Shown: positions 12,297 to 24,666, counted from the stretch's first letter. The stretch: DNA of 45,278 nt from Stropharia rugosoannulata (GCA_028532985.1 JANCIK010000017.1:1-45278); one strand, 5' to 3'. Notes: a model not told the origin generated them from the sequence alone. A program made the numbers and translations.

Positions 12297-15200
12297 GTGT
12301 TCTGCTTCGAGTACTCGGTGCACACGCAACTGGGGCGCGTGGAGCCCCAGTTTCACGATGCTGGAGCACTGTACTCAGTGCAGACAATATTGCGAAGCAA
12401 GATCACAAGTTTTGCCAGTTCTGCTTCGAGTACTCGGTGCACACGCAACTGGGGCGCGTGGAGCCCCAGTTTCACGATGCTGGAGCACTGTACTCAGTGC
12501 TGCCAATATTGCGAAGCAAGATCACAAGTTTTACCAGTTCTGCTTCGAGTACTCGGTGCACACGCAACTGGGGCGCGTGGAGCCCCAGTTTCACGATGCT
12601 GGAGCACTGTACTCAGTGCAGACAATATTGCGAAGCAAGATCACAAGTTTTGACTGTTCTGCTTCGAGTACTTGGTGCACACGAAGCTGGGGCTCCACGC
12701 GCCCCAATTTCACGAAGCTGGAGCAATGTACTCAGTGCAGACAATATTGCGAAGCAGGATCACAAGTTTTGAGTGTTCTGCTTCGAGTACTTGGTACACA
12801 CGCAACTGGGGCGCGTGGAGCCCCAGTTTCACGATGCTGGAGCACTGTACTCAGTGCAGACAATATTGCGAAGCAAGATCACAAGTTTTGACTGTTCTGC
12901 TTCGAGTACTCGGTGCACACGCAACTGGGGCGCGTGGAGCCCCAGTTTCACGATGCTGGAGCAGTGTACTCAGTGCTGCCAATATTGCGAAGCAAGTTCA
13001 CAAGTTTTGACTGTTCTGCTTCGAGTACTTGGTGCACACGCAACTGGGGCTCCACGCGCCCCAATTTCACGATGCTGGAGCAATGTACTCAGTGCAGACA
13101 ATATTGCGATGCAAGATCACAAGTTTTGACTGTTCTGCTTCGAGTACTTGGTGCACACCAAGCTGGGGCTCCACGCGCCCCAGTTTCACGATGCTGGAGC
13201 AGTGTACTCAGTGCTGCCAATATTGCGAAGCAAGTTCACAAGTTTTGACTGTTCTGCTTCGAGTACTTGGTGCACACGAAGCTGGGGCTCCACGCGCCCC
13301 AATTTCACGAAGCTGGAGCAATGTACTCAGTGCAGACAATATTGCGAAGCAGGATCACAAGTTTTGAGTGTTCTGCTTCGAGTACTCGGTGCACACGCAA
13401 CTGGGGCGCGTGGAGCCCCAGTTTCACGATGCTGGAGCACTGTACTCAGTGCAGACAATATTGCGAAGCAAGATCACAAGTTTTGACTGTTCTGCTTCGA
13501 ATACTTGGTGCACTCGCAGCTGGGGCTCCACGCGCCCCAGTTTCACGATGCTGGAGCACTGTACTCAGTGCAGACAATATTGCGAAGCAAGATCACAAGT
13601 TTTGACTGTTCTGCTTCGAGTACTCGGTGCACACGCAACTGGGGCGCGTGGAGCCCCAGTTTCACGATGCTGGAGCACTGTACTCAGTGCTGACAATATT
13701 GCGATGCAAGATCACAAGTTTTGACTGTTCTGCTTCGAGTACTCGGTGCACACGCAACTGGGGCGCGTGGAGCCCCAGTTTCACGATGCTGGAGCACTGT
13801 ACTCAGTGCAGACAATATTGCGAAGCAAGATCACAAGTTTTGACTGTTCTGCTTCGAGTACTTGGTGCACACGAAGCTGGGGCTCCACGCGCCCCAATTT
13901 CACGAAGCTGGAGCAATGTACTCAGTGCAGACAATATTGCGAAGCAGGATCACAAGTTTTGAGTGTTCTGCTTCGAGTACTCGGTGCACACGCAACTGGG
14001 GCGCGTGGAGCCCCAGTTTCACGATGCTGGAGCACTGTACTCAGTGCAGACAATATTGCGAAGCAAGATCACAAGTTTTGACTGTTCTGCTTCGAATACT
14101 TGGTGCACTCGCAGCTGGGGCTCCACGCGCCCCAATTTCACGATGCTGGAGCACTGTACTCAGTGCAGACAATATTGCGAAGCAAGATCACAAGTTTTGA
14201 CTGTTCTGCTTCGAGTACTTGGTGCACACGAAGCTGGGGCTCCACGCGCCCCAATTTCACGAAGCTGGAGCAATGTACTCAGTGCAGACAATATTGCGAA
14301 GCAGGATCACAAGTTTTGAGTGTTCTGCTTCGAGTACTCGGTGCACACGCAACTGGGGCGCGTGGAGCCCCAGTTTCACGATGCTGGAGCACTGTACTCA
14401 GTGCAGACAATATTGCGAAGCAAGATCACAAGTTTTGACTGTTCTGCTTCTATTACTTGGTGCACTCGCAGCTGGGGCTCCACGCGCCCCAATTTCACGA
14501 TGCTGGAGCAGTGTACTCAGTGCAGACAATATTGCGAAGCAAGATCACAAGTTTTGACTGTTCTGCTTCGAGTACTTGGTGCACACGAAGCTGGGGCTCC
14601 ACGCGCCCCAATTTCACGAAGCTGGAGCAATGTACTCAGTGCAGACAATATTGCGAAGCAGGATCACAAGTTTTGAGTGTTCTGCTTCGAGTACTCGGTG
14701 CACACGCAACTGGGGCGCGTGGAGCCCCAGTTTCACGATGCTGGAGCACTGTACTCAGTGCAGACAATATTGCGAAGCAAGATCACAAGTTTTGCCAGTT
14801 CTGCTTCGAGTACTCGGTGCACACGCAACTGGGGCGCGTGGAGCCCCAGTTTCACGATGCTGGAGCACTGTACTCAGTGCTGCCAATATTGCGAAGCAAG
14901 ATCACAAGTTTTGACTGTTCTGCTTCGAGTACTTGGTGCACACGAAGCTGGGGCGCGTGGAGCCCCAGTTTCACGATGCTGGAGCACTGTACTCAGTGCA
15001 GACAATATTGCGAAGCAAGATCACAAGTTTTACCAGTTCTGCTTCGAGTACTCGGTGCACACGCAACTGGGGCGCGTGGAGCCCCAGTTTCACGATGCTG
15101 GAGCACTGTACTCAGTGCAGACAATATTGCGAAGCAAGATCACAAGTTTTGACTGTTCTGCTTCGAGTACTTGGTGCACACGAAGCTGGGGCTCCACGCG

Positions 15201-16461
15201 CCCCAATTTCACGAAGCTGGAGCAATGTACTCAGTGCAGACAATATTGCGAAGCAGGATCACAAGTTTTGAGTGTTCTGCTTCGAGTACTTGGTACACAC
15301 GCAACTGGGGCGCGTGGAGCCCCAGTTTCACGATGCTGGAGCACTGTACTCAGTGCAGACAATATTGCGAAGCAAGATCACAAGTTTTGACTGTTATGCT
15401 TCGAGTACTCGGTGCACACGCAACTGGGGCGCGTGGAGCCCCAGTTTCACGATGCTGGAGCAGTGTACTCAGTGCTGCCAATATTGCGAAGCAAGTTCAC
15501 AAGTTTTGACTGTTCTGCTTCGAGTACTTGGTGCACACGCAACTGGGGCTCCACGCGCCCCAATTTCACGATGCTGGAGCAATGTACTCAGTGCAGACAA
15601 TATTGCGATGCAAGATCACAAGTTTTGACTGTTCTGCTTCGAGTACTTGGTGCACACGAAGCTGGGGCTCCACGCGCCCCAGTTTCACGATGCTGGAGCA
15701 GTGTACTCAGTGCTGCCAATATTGCGAAGCAAGTTCACAAGTTTTGACTGTTCTGCTTCGAGTACTTGGTGCACACGAAGCTGGGGCTCCACGCGCCCCA
15801 ATTTCACGAAGCTGGAGCAATGTACTCAGTGCAGACAATATTGCGAAGCAGGATCACAAGTTTTGAGTGTTCTGCTTCGAGTACTCGGTGCACACGCAAC
15901 TGGGGCGCGTGGAGCCCCAGTTTCACGATGCTGGAGCACTGTACTCAGTGCAGACAATATTGCGAAGCAAGATCACAAGTTTTGACTGTTCTGCTTCGAA
16001 TACTTGGTGCACTCGCAGCTGGGGCTCCACGCGCCCCAGTTTCACGATGCTGGAGCACTGTACTCAGTGCAGACAATATTGCGAAGCAAGATCACAAGTT
16101 TTGACTGTTCTGCTTCGAGTACTTGGTGCACACGAAGCTGGGGCTCCACGCGCCCCAGTTTCACGATGCTGGAGCACTGTACTCAGTGCAGACAATATTG
16201 CGAAGCAAGATCACAAGTTTTGACTGTTCTGCTTCGAATACTTGGTGCACTCGCAGCTGGGGCTCCACGCGCCCCAATTTCACGATGCTGGAGCACTGTA
16301 CTCAGTGCAGACAATATTGCGAAGCAAGATCACAAGTTTTGACTGTTCTGCTTCGAGTACTTGGTGCACACGAAGCTGGGGCTCCACGCGCCCCAATTTC
16401 ACGAAGCTGGAGCAATGTACTCAGTGCAGACAATATTGCGAAGCAGGATCACAAGTTTTGA
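12297..16461. repeat. Internal duplication, 12.3-13.6 kb matching 14.7-16.1 kb
   Basis: The order of variant units from about 12.3 to 13.6 kb is repeated from about 14.7 to 16.1 kb. The offset is first 2,380 bp (20 units) and then 2,499 bp (21 units), so the second copy carries one extra unit (near 14.94 kb). Shared rare variants include GGTACACACG and the CTGCCAAT plus AAGTTCAC series. A further copy of 15.17-16.46 kb lies at 18.50-19.79 kb (offset 3,331) and another at about 20.3-21.3 kb (a further 1,547). Confidence 0.75.
13862..14676. repeat. Trimeric 357-bp higher-order repeat (clearest stretch)
   Basis: Three unit types alternate in fixed order. The first has GAAGCT, a type B core, CACGAAGCTGGAGCAATG, GAAGCAGGATCAC and TTTTGAGTG. 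The second has CTCGGTGCACACGCAACT and a type A core. The third has CGAATACTTGGTGCACTCGCAGCT split across its start, and a type B core. GAAGCAGGATCAC recurs near 13945, 14302 and 14659, spaced 357 bp. The same trimer appears around 16.4-16.8, 21.3-22.4 and 27.0-28.4 kb. A 357-bp trimer is about the size of the roughly 350-bp satellites described in some other genomes, but no identity can be claimed. Confidence 0.8.
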
Positions 16462-19400
16462 GTGTTCTGCTTCGAGTACTCGTGCACACGCAACTGGGGC
16501 GTGTGGAGCCCCAGTTTCACGATGCTGGAGCACTGTACTCAGTGCAGACAATATTGCGAAGCAAGATCACAAGTTTTGACTGTTCTGCTTCGAATACTTG
16601 GTGCACTCGCAGCTGGGGCTCCACGCGCCCCAATTTCACGATGCTGGAGCAGTGTACTCAGTGCAGACAATATTGCGAAGCAAGATCACAAGTTTTGACT
16701 GTTCTGCTTCGAGTACTTGGTGCACACGAAGCTGGGGCTCCACGCGCCCCAATTTCACGAAGCTGGAGCAATGTACTCAGTGCAGACAATATTGCGAAGC
16801 AGGATCACAAGTTTTGAGTGTTCTGCTTCGAGTACTCGGTGCACACGCAACTGGGGCGCGTGGAGCCCCAGTTTCACGATGCTGGAGCACTGTACTCAGT
16901 GCAGACAATATTGCGAAGCAGGATCACAAGTTTTGAGTGTTCTGCTTCGAGTACTTGGTACACACGCAACTGGGGCGCGTGGAGCCCCAGTTTCACGATG
17001 CTGGAGCACTGTACTCAGTGCAGACAATATTGCGAAGCAGGATCACAAGTTTTGAGTGTTCTGCTTCGAGTACTCGGTGCACACGCAACTGGGGCGCGTG
17101 GAGCCCCAGTTTCACGATGCTGGAGCACTGTACTCAGTGCAGACAATATTGCGAAGCAAGATCACAAGTTTTGACTGTTCTGCTTCGAATACTTGGTGCA
17201 CTCGCAGCTGGGGCTCCACGCGCCCCAATTTCACGATGCTGGAGCAGTGTACTCAGTGCAGACAATATTGCGAAGCAAGATCACAAGTTTTGACTGTTCT
17301 GCTTCGAGTACTTGGTGCACACGAAGCTGGGGCTCCACGCGCCCCAATTTCACGAAGCTGGAGCACTGTACTCAGTGCAGACAATATTGCGAAGCAAGAT
17401 CACAAGTTTTGACTGTTCTGCTTCGAATACTTGGTGCACTCGCAGCTGGGGCTCCACGCGCCCCAATTTCACGATGCTGGAGCAGTGTACTCAGTGCAGA
17501 CAATATTGCGAAGCAAGATCACAAGTTTTGACTGTTCTGCTTCGAGTACTTGGTGCACACGAAGCTGGGGCTCCACGCGCCCCAATTTCACGAAGCTGGA
17601 GCAATGTACTCAGTGCAGACAATATTGCGAAGCAGGATCACAAGTTTTGAGTGTTCTGCTTCGAGTACTCGGTGCACACGCAACTGGGGCGCGTGGAGCC
17701 CCAGTTTCACGATGCTGGAGCACTGTACTCAGTGCAGACAATATTGCGAAGCAGGATCACAAGTTTTGAGTGTTCTGCTTCGAGTACTTGGTACACACGC
17801 AACTGGGGCGCGTGGAGCCCCAGTTTCACGATGCTGGAGCACTGTACTCAGTGCAGACAATATTGCGAAGCAAGATCACAAGTTTTGACTGTTATGCTTC
17901 GAGTACTCGGTGCACACGCAACTGGGGCGCGTGGAGCCCCAGTTTCACGATGCTGGAGCACTGTACTCAGTGCTGCCAATATTGCGAAGCAAGATCACAA
18001 GTTTTGACTGTTCTGCTTCGAGTACTTGGTGCACACGAAGCTGGGGCTCCACGCGCCCCAATTTCACGAAGCTGGAGCAATGTACTCAGTGCAGACAATA
18101 TTGCGAAGCAGGATCACAAGTTTTGAGTGTTCTGCTTCGAGTACTTGGTACACACGCAACTGGGGCGCGTGGAGCCCCAGTTTCACGATGCTGGAGCACT
18201 GTACTCAGTGCAGACAATATTGCGAAGCAAGATCACAAGTTTTGACTGTTATGCTTCGAGTACTCGGTGCACACGCAACTGGGGCGCGTGGAGCCCCAGT
18301 TTCACGATGCTGGAGCAGTGTACTCAGTGCTGCCAATATTGCGAAGCAAGTTCACAAGTTTTGACTGTTCTGCTTCGAGTACTTGGTGCACACGCAACTG
18401 GGGCTCCACGCGCCCCAATTTCACGATGCTGGAGCAATGTACTCAGTGCAGACAATATTGCGAAGCAAGATCACAAGTTTTGACTGTTCTGCTTCGAGTA
18501 CTTGGTGCACACGAAGCTGGGGCTCCACGCGCCCCAATTTCACGAAGCTGGAGCAATGTACTCAGTGCAGACAATATTGCGAAGCAGGATCACAAGTTTT
18601 GAGTGTTCTGCTTCGAGTACTTGGTACACACGCAACTGGGGCGCGTGGAGCCCCAGTTTCACGATGCTGGAGCACTGTACTCAGTGCAGACAATATTGCG
18701 AAGCAAGATCACAAGTTTTGACTGTTATGCTTCGAGTACTCGGTGCACACGCAACTGGGGCGCGTGGAGCCCCAGTTTCACGATGCTGGAGCAGTGTACT
18801 CAGTGCTGCCAATATTGCGAAGCAAGTTCACAAGTTTTGACTGTTCTGCTTCGAGTACTTGGTGCACACGCAACTGGGGCTCCACGCGCCCCAATTTCAC
18901 GATGCTGGAGCAATGTACTCAGTGCAGACAATATTGCGATGCAAGATCACAAGTTTTGACTGTTCTGCTTCGAGTACTTGGTGCACACGAAGCTGGGGCT
19001 CCACGCGCCCCAGTTTCACGATGCTGGAGCAGTGTACTCAGTGCTGCCAATATTGCGAAGCAAGTTCACAAGTTTTGACTGTTCTGCTTCGAGTACTTGG
19101 TGCACACGAAGCTGGGGCTCCACGCGCCCCAATTTCACGAAGCTGGAGCAATGTACTCAGTGCAGACAATATTGCGAAGCAGGATCACAAGTTTTGAGTG
19201 TTCTGCTTCGAGTACGTTGTGCACACGCAACTGGGGCGCGTGGAGCCCCAGTTTCACGATGCTGGAGCACTGTACTCAGTGCAGACAATATTGCGAAGCA
19301 AGATCACAAGTTTTGACTGTTCTGCTTCGAATACTTGGTGCACTCGCAGCTGGGGCTCCACGCGCCCCAGTTTCACGATGCTGGAGCACTGTACTCAGTG

Positions 19401-22400
19401 CAGACAATATTGCGAAGCAAGATCACAAGTTTTGACTGTTCTGCTTCGAGTACTTGGTGCACACGAAGCTGGGGCTCCACGCGCCCCAGTTTCACGATGC
19501 TGGAGCACTGTACTCAGTGCAGACAATATTGCGAAGCAAGATCACAAGTTTTGACTGTTCTGCTTCGAATACTTGGTGCACTCGCAGCTGGGGCTCCACG
19601 CGCCCCAATTTCACGATGCTGGAGCACTGTACTCAGTGCAGACAATATTGCGAAGCAAGATCACAAGTTTTGACTGTTCTGCTTCGAGTACTTGGTGCAC
19701 ACGATGCTGGGGCTCCACGCGCCCCAATTTCACGAAGCTGGAGCAATGTACTCAGTGCAGACAATATTGCGAAGCAGGATCACAAGTTTTGAGTGTTCTG
19801 CTTCGAGTACTCGGTGCACACGCAACTGGGGCGCGTGGAGCCCCAGTTTCACGATGCTGGAGCACTGTACTCAGTGCAGACAATATTGCGAAGCAAGATC
19901 ACAAGTTTTGACTGTTCTGCTTCGAATACTTGGTGCACTCGCAGCTGGGGCTCCACGCGCCCCAATTTCACGATGCTGGAGCACTGTACTCAGTGCAGAC
20001 AATATTGCGAAGCAAGATCACAAGTTTTGACTGTTCTGCTTCGAGTACTTGGTGCACACGAAGCTGGGGCTCCACGCGCCCCAATTTCACGAAGCTGGAG
20101 CAATGTACTCAGTGCAGACAATATTGCGAAGCAGGATCACAAGTTTTGAGTGTTCTGCTTCGAGTACTTGGTGCACACGCAACTGGGGCGCGTGGAGCCC
20201 CAGTTTCACGATGCTGGAGCACTGTACTCAGTGCAGACAATATTGCGAAGCAAGATCACAAGTTTTACCAGTTCTGCTTCGAGTACTTGGTGCACACGCA
20301 ACTGGGGCGCGTGGAGCCCCAGTTTCACGATGCTGGAGCAGTGTACTCAGTGCTGCCAATATTGCGAAGCAAGTTCACAAGTTTTGACTGTTCTGCTTCG
20401 AGTACTTGGTGCACACGCAACTGGGGCTCCACGCGCCCCAATTTCACGATGCTGGAGCAATGTACTCAGTGCAGACAATATTGCGATGCAAGATCACAAG
20501 TTTTGACTGTTCTGCTTCGAGTACTTGGTGCACACGAAGCTGGGGCTCCACGCGCCCCAGTTTCACGATGCTGGAGCAGTGTACTCAGTGCTGCCAATAT
20601 TGCGAAGCAAGTTCACAAGTTTTGACTGTTCTGCTTCGAGTACTTGGTGCACACGAAGCTGGGGCTCCACGCGCCCCAATTTCACGAAGCTGGAGCAATG
20701 TACTCAGTGCAGACAATATTGCGAAGCAGGATCACAAGTTTTGAGTGTTCTGCTTCGAGTACTCGGTGCACACGCAACTGGGGCGCGTGGAGCCCCAGTT
20801 TCACGATGCTGGAGCACTGTACTCAGTGCAGACAATATTGCGAAGCAAGATCACAAGTTTTGACTGTTCTGCTTCAATACTTGGTGCACTCGCAGCTGGG
20901 GCTCCACGCGCCCCAGTTTCACGATGCTGGAGCACTGTACTCAGTGCAGACAATATTGCGAAGCAAGATCACAAGTTTTGACTGTTCTGCTTCGAGTACT
21001 TGGTGCACACGAAGCTGGGGCTCCACGCGCCCCAGTTTCACGATGCTGGAGCACTGTACTCAGTGCAGACAATATTGCGAAGCAAGATCACAAGTTTTGA
21101 CTGTTCTGCTTCGAATACTTGGTGCACTCGCAGCTGGGGCTCCACGCGCCCCAATTTCACGATGCTGGAGCACTGTACTCAGTGCAGACAATATTGCGAA
21201 GCAAGATCACAAGTTTTGACTGTTCTGCTTCGAGTACTTGGTGCACACGAAGCTGGGGCTCCACGCGCCCCAATTTCACGAAGCTGGAGCAATGTACTCA
21301 GTGCAGACAATATTGCGAAGCAGGATCACAAGTTTTGAGTGTTCTGCTTCGAGTACTTGGTGCACACGCAGCTGGGGCGCGAGGAGCCCCAGTTTCACGA
21401 TGCTGGAGCACTGTACTCAGTGCAGACAATATTGCGAAGCAAGATCACAAGTTTTGACTGTTCTGCTTCGAATACTTGGTGCACTCGCAGCTGGGGCTCC
21501 ACGCGCCCCAATTTCACGATGCTGGAGCACTGTACTCAGTGCAGACAATATTGCGAAGCAAGATCACAAGTTTTGACTGTTCTGCTTCGAGTACTTGGTG
21601 CACACGAAGCTGGGGCTCCACGCGCCCCAATTTCACGAAGCTGGAGCAATGTACTCAGTGCAGACAATATTGCGAAGCAGGATCACAAGTTTTGAGTGTT
21701 CTGCTTCGAGTACTGGTGCACACGCAACTGGGGCGCGTGGAGCCCCAGTTTCACGATGCTGGAGCACTGTACTCAGTGCAGACAATATTGCGAAGCAAGA
21801 TCACAAGTTTTGACTGTTCTGCTTCGAATACTTGGTGCACTCGCAGCTGGGGCTCCACGCGCCCCAATTTCACGATGCTGGAGCAGTGTACTCAGTGCAG
21901 ACAATATTGCGAAGCAAGATCACAAGTTTTGACTGTTCTGCTTCGAGTACTTGGTGCACACGAAGCTGGGGCTCCACGCGCCCCAGTTTCACGAAGCTGG
22001 AGCAATGTACTCAGTGCAGACAATATTGCGAAGCAGGATCACAAGTTTTGAGTGTTCTGCTTCGAGTACTCGGTGCACACGCAACTGGGGCGCGTGGAGC
22101 CCCAGTTTCACGATGCTGGAGCACTGTACTCAGTGCAGACAATATTGCGAAGCAAGATCACAAGTTTTGACTGTTCTGCTTCGAATACTTGGTGCACTCG
22201 CAGCTGGGGCTCCACGCGCCCCAATTTCACGATGCTGGAGCAGTGTACTCAGTGCAGACAATATTGCGAAGCAAGATCACAAGTTTTGACTGTTCTGCTT
22301 CGAGTACTTGGTGCACACGAAGCTGGGGCTCCACGCGCCCCAGTTTCACGATGCTGGAGCAGTGTACTCAGTGCAGACAATATTGCGAAGCAGGATCACA

Positions 22401-23057
22401 AGTTTTGAGTGTTCTGCTTCGAGTACTCGGTGCACACGCAACTGGGGCGCGTGGAGCCCCAGTTTCACGATGCTGGAGCACTGTACTCAGTGCAGACAAT
22501 ATTGCGAAGCAAGATCACAAGTTTTACCAGTTCTGCTTCGAGTACTGTTTGCACACGCAACTGGGGCGCGTGGAGCCCCAGTTTCACGATGCTGGAGCAC
22601 TGTACTCAGTGCAGACAATATTGCGAAGCAAGATCACAAGTTTTGACTGTTCTGCTTCGAGTACTTGGTGCACACGAAGCTGGGGCTCCACGCGCCCCAA
22701 TTTCACGAAGCTGGAGCAATGTACTCAGTGCAGACAATATTGCGAAGCAAGTTCACAAGTTTTGACTGTTCTGCTTCGAGTACTTGGTGCACACGAAGCT
22801 GGGGCTCCACGCGCCCCAATTTCACGAAGCTGGAGCAATGTACTCAGTGCAGACAATATTGCGAAGCAGGATCACAAGTTTTGAGTGTTCTGCTTCGAGT
22901 ACTCGGTGCACACGCAACTGGGGCGCGTGGAGCCCCAGTTTCACGATGCTGGAGCACTGTACTCAGTGCAGACAATATTGCGAAGCAAGATCACAAGTTT
23001 TGACTGTTCTGCTTCGAGTACTTGGTGCACACGAAGCTGGGGCGCGTGGAGCCCCAG

Positions 23058-23064
23058 TTTCACG
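23058..23064. repeat. Target-site duplication, left copy (TTTCACG)
   Basis: The last seven satellite bases before the insertion are TTTCACG, and the same seven bases begin the resumed satellite at 24,660. The neighbouring bases differ on both sides (G before the left copy, C before the right copy; CACCTA after the left, ATGCTG after the right), so the duplication is exactly 7 bp. Confidence 0.9.
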
Positions 23065-23172
23065 CACCTAATGCGACCACTTCTGTGCACATACTTAGCT
23101 AACTAGCACAGAACATGTGTGCAAGAAGTCTTCTTATTAGCACGTTCTAATGTGCACAAGCTCTGCTAACAG
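23065..23172 (+). repeat. Left terminal inverted repeat (~108 bp, imperfect)
   Basis: It begins CACCTAATGCGACCAC. Matching blocks against the right end include TGTGCACA at 23084-23091, GCTAAC at 23098-23103, AGCACGTTCTAATGTGCACA at 23139-23158 (17 of 20 identical to the right end) and TGCTAACAG at 23164-23172. A degenerate third TGTGCA lies at 23118-23123. Weaker similarity may continue to about 23,207 (AGTGCTTCTCGG). Confidence 0.8.
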
Positions 23173-24549
23173 AGTCCACCACCCCCTGGTGCAACAGTGC
23201 TTCTCGGAAGGACCGGCTTGTTGCCAGCTGCTGCCACACCCTGCGGCACATCACGGCATGGATGGAAGATTTTTCGCAACTGGTTCCGCCCCGCACTTGA
23301 GCGGCACTGCGCTCACTGCTCAGTTGCTCGCAAGTATTGGGACGGGTTATCGGCTAACACAAAATTTGAAAGTAATGATATAGCATTTAAATATTGTCTC
23401 AGTCGAGGCGTGATGACACCTCGCACTCAGGCTTCAGTAGCTCGAGCGTAGCTAGACATGAATGTATGTTAAATGTATGTATGTAGAGTATTTGAGAGTG
23501 CATATAAAATCATTTCGAGTTTCCCTGTACTCGTGTGCCGTCTACATGCGAGCCAACCACTCAAGATATTAAATATCAGTGTTTCTGCACAGGACCAATA
23601 CAATTTCAACAAAAAATCTACATCATTTTTGACGCCTGCTGTAGAGTTTGACATAACTTTCACACGGACGATTTTCCGCTAGAACTTAGGGGTTGGGTGA
23701 ATGTGCCAACCTACGCTCTGTTGAGTGTAAAATATGGCTACTTAAAAACCAACTAGATATTTTCTCATTATAAGGTATACAATAATCAATAATGGTCGAT
23801 GATCGCGCCCTATTAAATGAGGGCATCGAGATAATAAAAGTGCGTTCTCACGCCTCGGACCTAGCCGACACCGCGGAGTTGTCCACATACAACTCAATGA
23901 GGTCGCACACGGGTCGCACACGGGTCGCACACATTTACATCGCATACGAGGTTGCATTATACGGGTAGTTTTTGCACTAAATATACCTTATCTGGGCGGC
24001 ATACGAGTTGGAAACACGTAGGTTGCATAAGGTTTTCATACATTACTGGCACCATATGCCTCTGGACTAGATACAAGTCGCCTATACACGTACAGTAACT
24101 TACATTGACAAATGGAAATGAAAGAAAAGGTCCGTTACTAGATCACAACAATATATACGTGCAGCATAAATAAGATCCTGTGCATTAACACACAATGAAC
24201 ACATCAACAATCTTTCGTGAGACATGTGGAAAACCTTTCGCAGGAGAACTCGATAGAATCTGGTGTATAGTATACATAGTGAATTTAATGATGGGGCATG
24301 GTGCGCTTTCATGGCTAACTATAGCATAAAATGTTAGAATGGTTTTTTATACATAGTCATGTATAAATGAAGTATATTAATTGGCCAATATAACCACCTG
24401 ACCAACCGATTGCTCTACAGACCTCTTCTACAGCTTCAACTCTGCCAAATCATAAGCAATGTATACGGCAAGCCATGCCGAAATGCAGCTGTAGCCGTTG
24501 TACAGCCGTACCATGCCGTGTGACGCCGAACAAGCACTATTGATGACCA
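23173..24549. other. Transposon interior without identifiable genes
   Basis: Roughly 1.4 kb between the inverted repeats. The first 280 bases are moderately GC-rich. From about 23,460 to 24,420 the sequence is AT-rich with short ATGTATGT runs near 23,464-23,485. Frames of 70-86 codons exist on both strands, for example minus-strand frames at 24,100-24,312 and 23,742-23,957, but they show no family motif, no repeated conservation and no extended coding bias. A short hairpin, CGAGG ... CCTCG, lies at 23,404-23,423. I see no RNA gene or convincing promoter. Confidence 0.6.
23901..23932. repeat. Short tandem repeat, three copies of (G)GGTCGCACAC
   Basis: GGTCGCACAC at 23901-23910 is followed by two copies of GGGTCGCACAC, at 23911-23921 and 23922-23932, within the transposon interior. 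This is an 11-bp direct tandem repeat. Replication slippage is a sufficient explanation, and no function is apparent. Confidence 0.85.
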
Positions 24550-24659
24550 CTGCTTAGCACACACTGTGCACATCACCACGTGCTTACGAGCACAAACCGT
24601 GCACAGGCTATTTCTGCTGGTTAGCATTACTGTGTGCACATAAATAGTAGTATTGGCTC
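24550..24659 (-). repeat. Right terminal inverted repeat (~110 bp, imperfect)
   Basis: Read from the outer end on the minus strand it begins GAGCCAATACTACT. TGTGCACA lies at 24,633-24,640 and 24,565-24,572, mirroring the left end to within one base. A further GTGCAC at 24,599-24,604 mirrors the degenerate left copy (56 against 55 bases from the ends). AGCACGTGGTGATGTGCACA (minus strand of 24,565-24,584) aligns with the left end. Regularly spaced internal motifs of this sort commonly serve as transposase binding sites; that role is inferred. Confidence 0.8.
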
Positions 24660-24666
24660 TTTCACG
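24660..24666. repeat. Target-site duplication, right copy (TTTCACG)
   Basis: The satellite resumes with TTTCACG, the same seven bases that precede the insertion, and then continues in phase through the rest of the unit (ATGCTGGAGCACTG). Confidence 0.9.

Larger units (their letters stand above)
94..23064. repeat. 119-bp tandem satellite, telomere-side block (~193 units)
   Basis: TTTCACGATGCTGGAGC recurs at 101, 220, 339 and so on, giving a 119-bp period and about 193 units in 22,971 bp. I count 62 G or C in a typical 119-base unit (52%). In order from TTTCACG, each unit holds a dyad GCACTG-TACT-CAGTGC, the palindrome CAATATTG, an inverted pair CGAAGCA/TGCTTCG, the segment CGAGTACTTGGTGCACAC and a 17-bp quasi-palindrome. 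Recurrent variants mark unit types: GATGCTGG or GAAGCTGG, GCACTG, GCAGTG or GCAATG, CAGACAAT or CTGCCAAT, and TTTTGACTG, TTTTGCCAG, TTTTACCAG, TTTTGCATG or TTTTGAGTG. Length changes are rare and small, for example -1 near 412, -2 near 3646, and -1 near 6959, 16481 and 21716. I see no gene. The family is not one I can name. Confidence 0.97.
23065..24659. mobile_element. Non-autonomous TIR DNA transposon inserted in the satellite (1,595 bp)
   Basis: This is the only non-satellite DNA inward of the telomere. It interrupts one satellite unit, and removing it with one copy of TTTCACG restores the unit. The ends form imperfect inverted repeats of about 110 bp. The first 27 bases match the reverse complement of the end at 19 positions without gaps. 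TGTGCACA lies 20 bases from each end, and again 87 bases from the left and 88 from the right. The interior is AT-rich and has no reading frame above 100 codons that I can support and no recognisable transposase, so it would depend on an enzyme supplied elsewhere. The 7-bp duplication and terminal bases do not let me assign a superfamily. An insertion of another kind is unlikely given matched ends and duplication. Confidence 0.85.

Noticed and set aside
94..23064. CRISPR-like array
   Set aside because: Units are contiguous with no unique spacers, the period is 119 bp, and the window has a telomere and no cas genes.
23150..23451. Overlapping 77- and 84-codon frames at the left of the transposon interior
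   Set aside because: Short, mutually overlapping, without recognisable motifs, and partly within the extended inverted repeat.
24380..24425. tRNA-like stretch on the minus strand (GTAGAGCAATCGG, TGGTCAGGTGG)
   Set aside because: The A-box match is incomplete, there is no B-box with TTCRA at the right distance, and no cloverleaf can be drawn.
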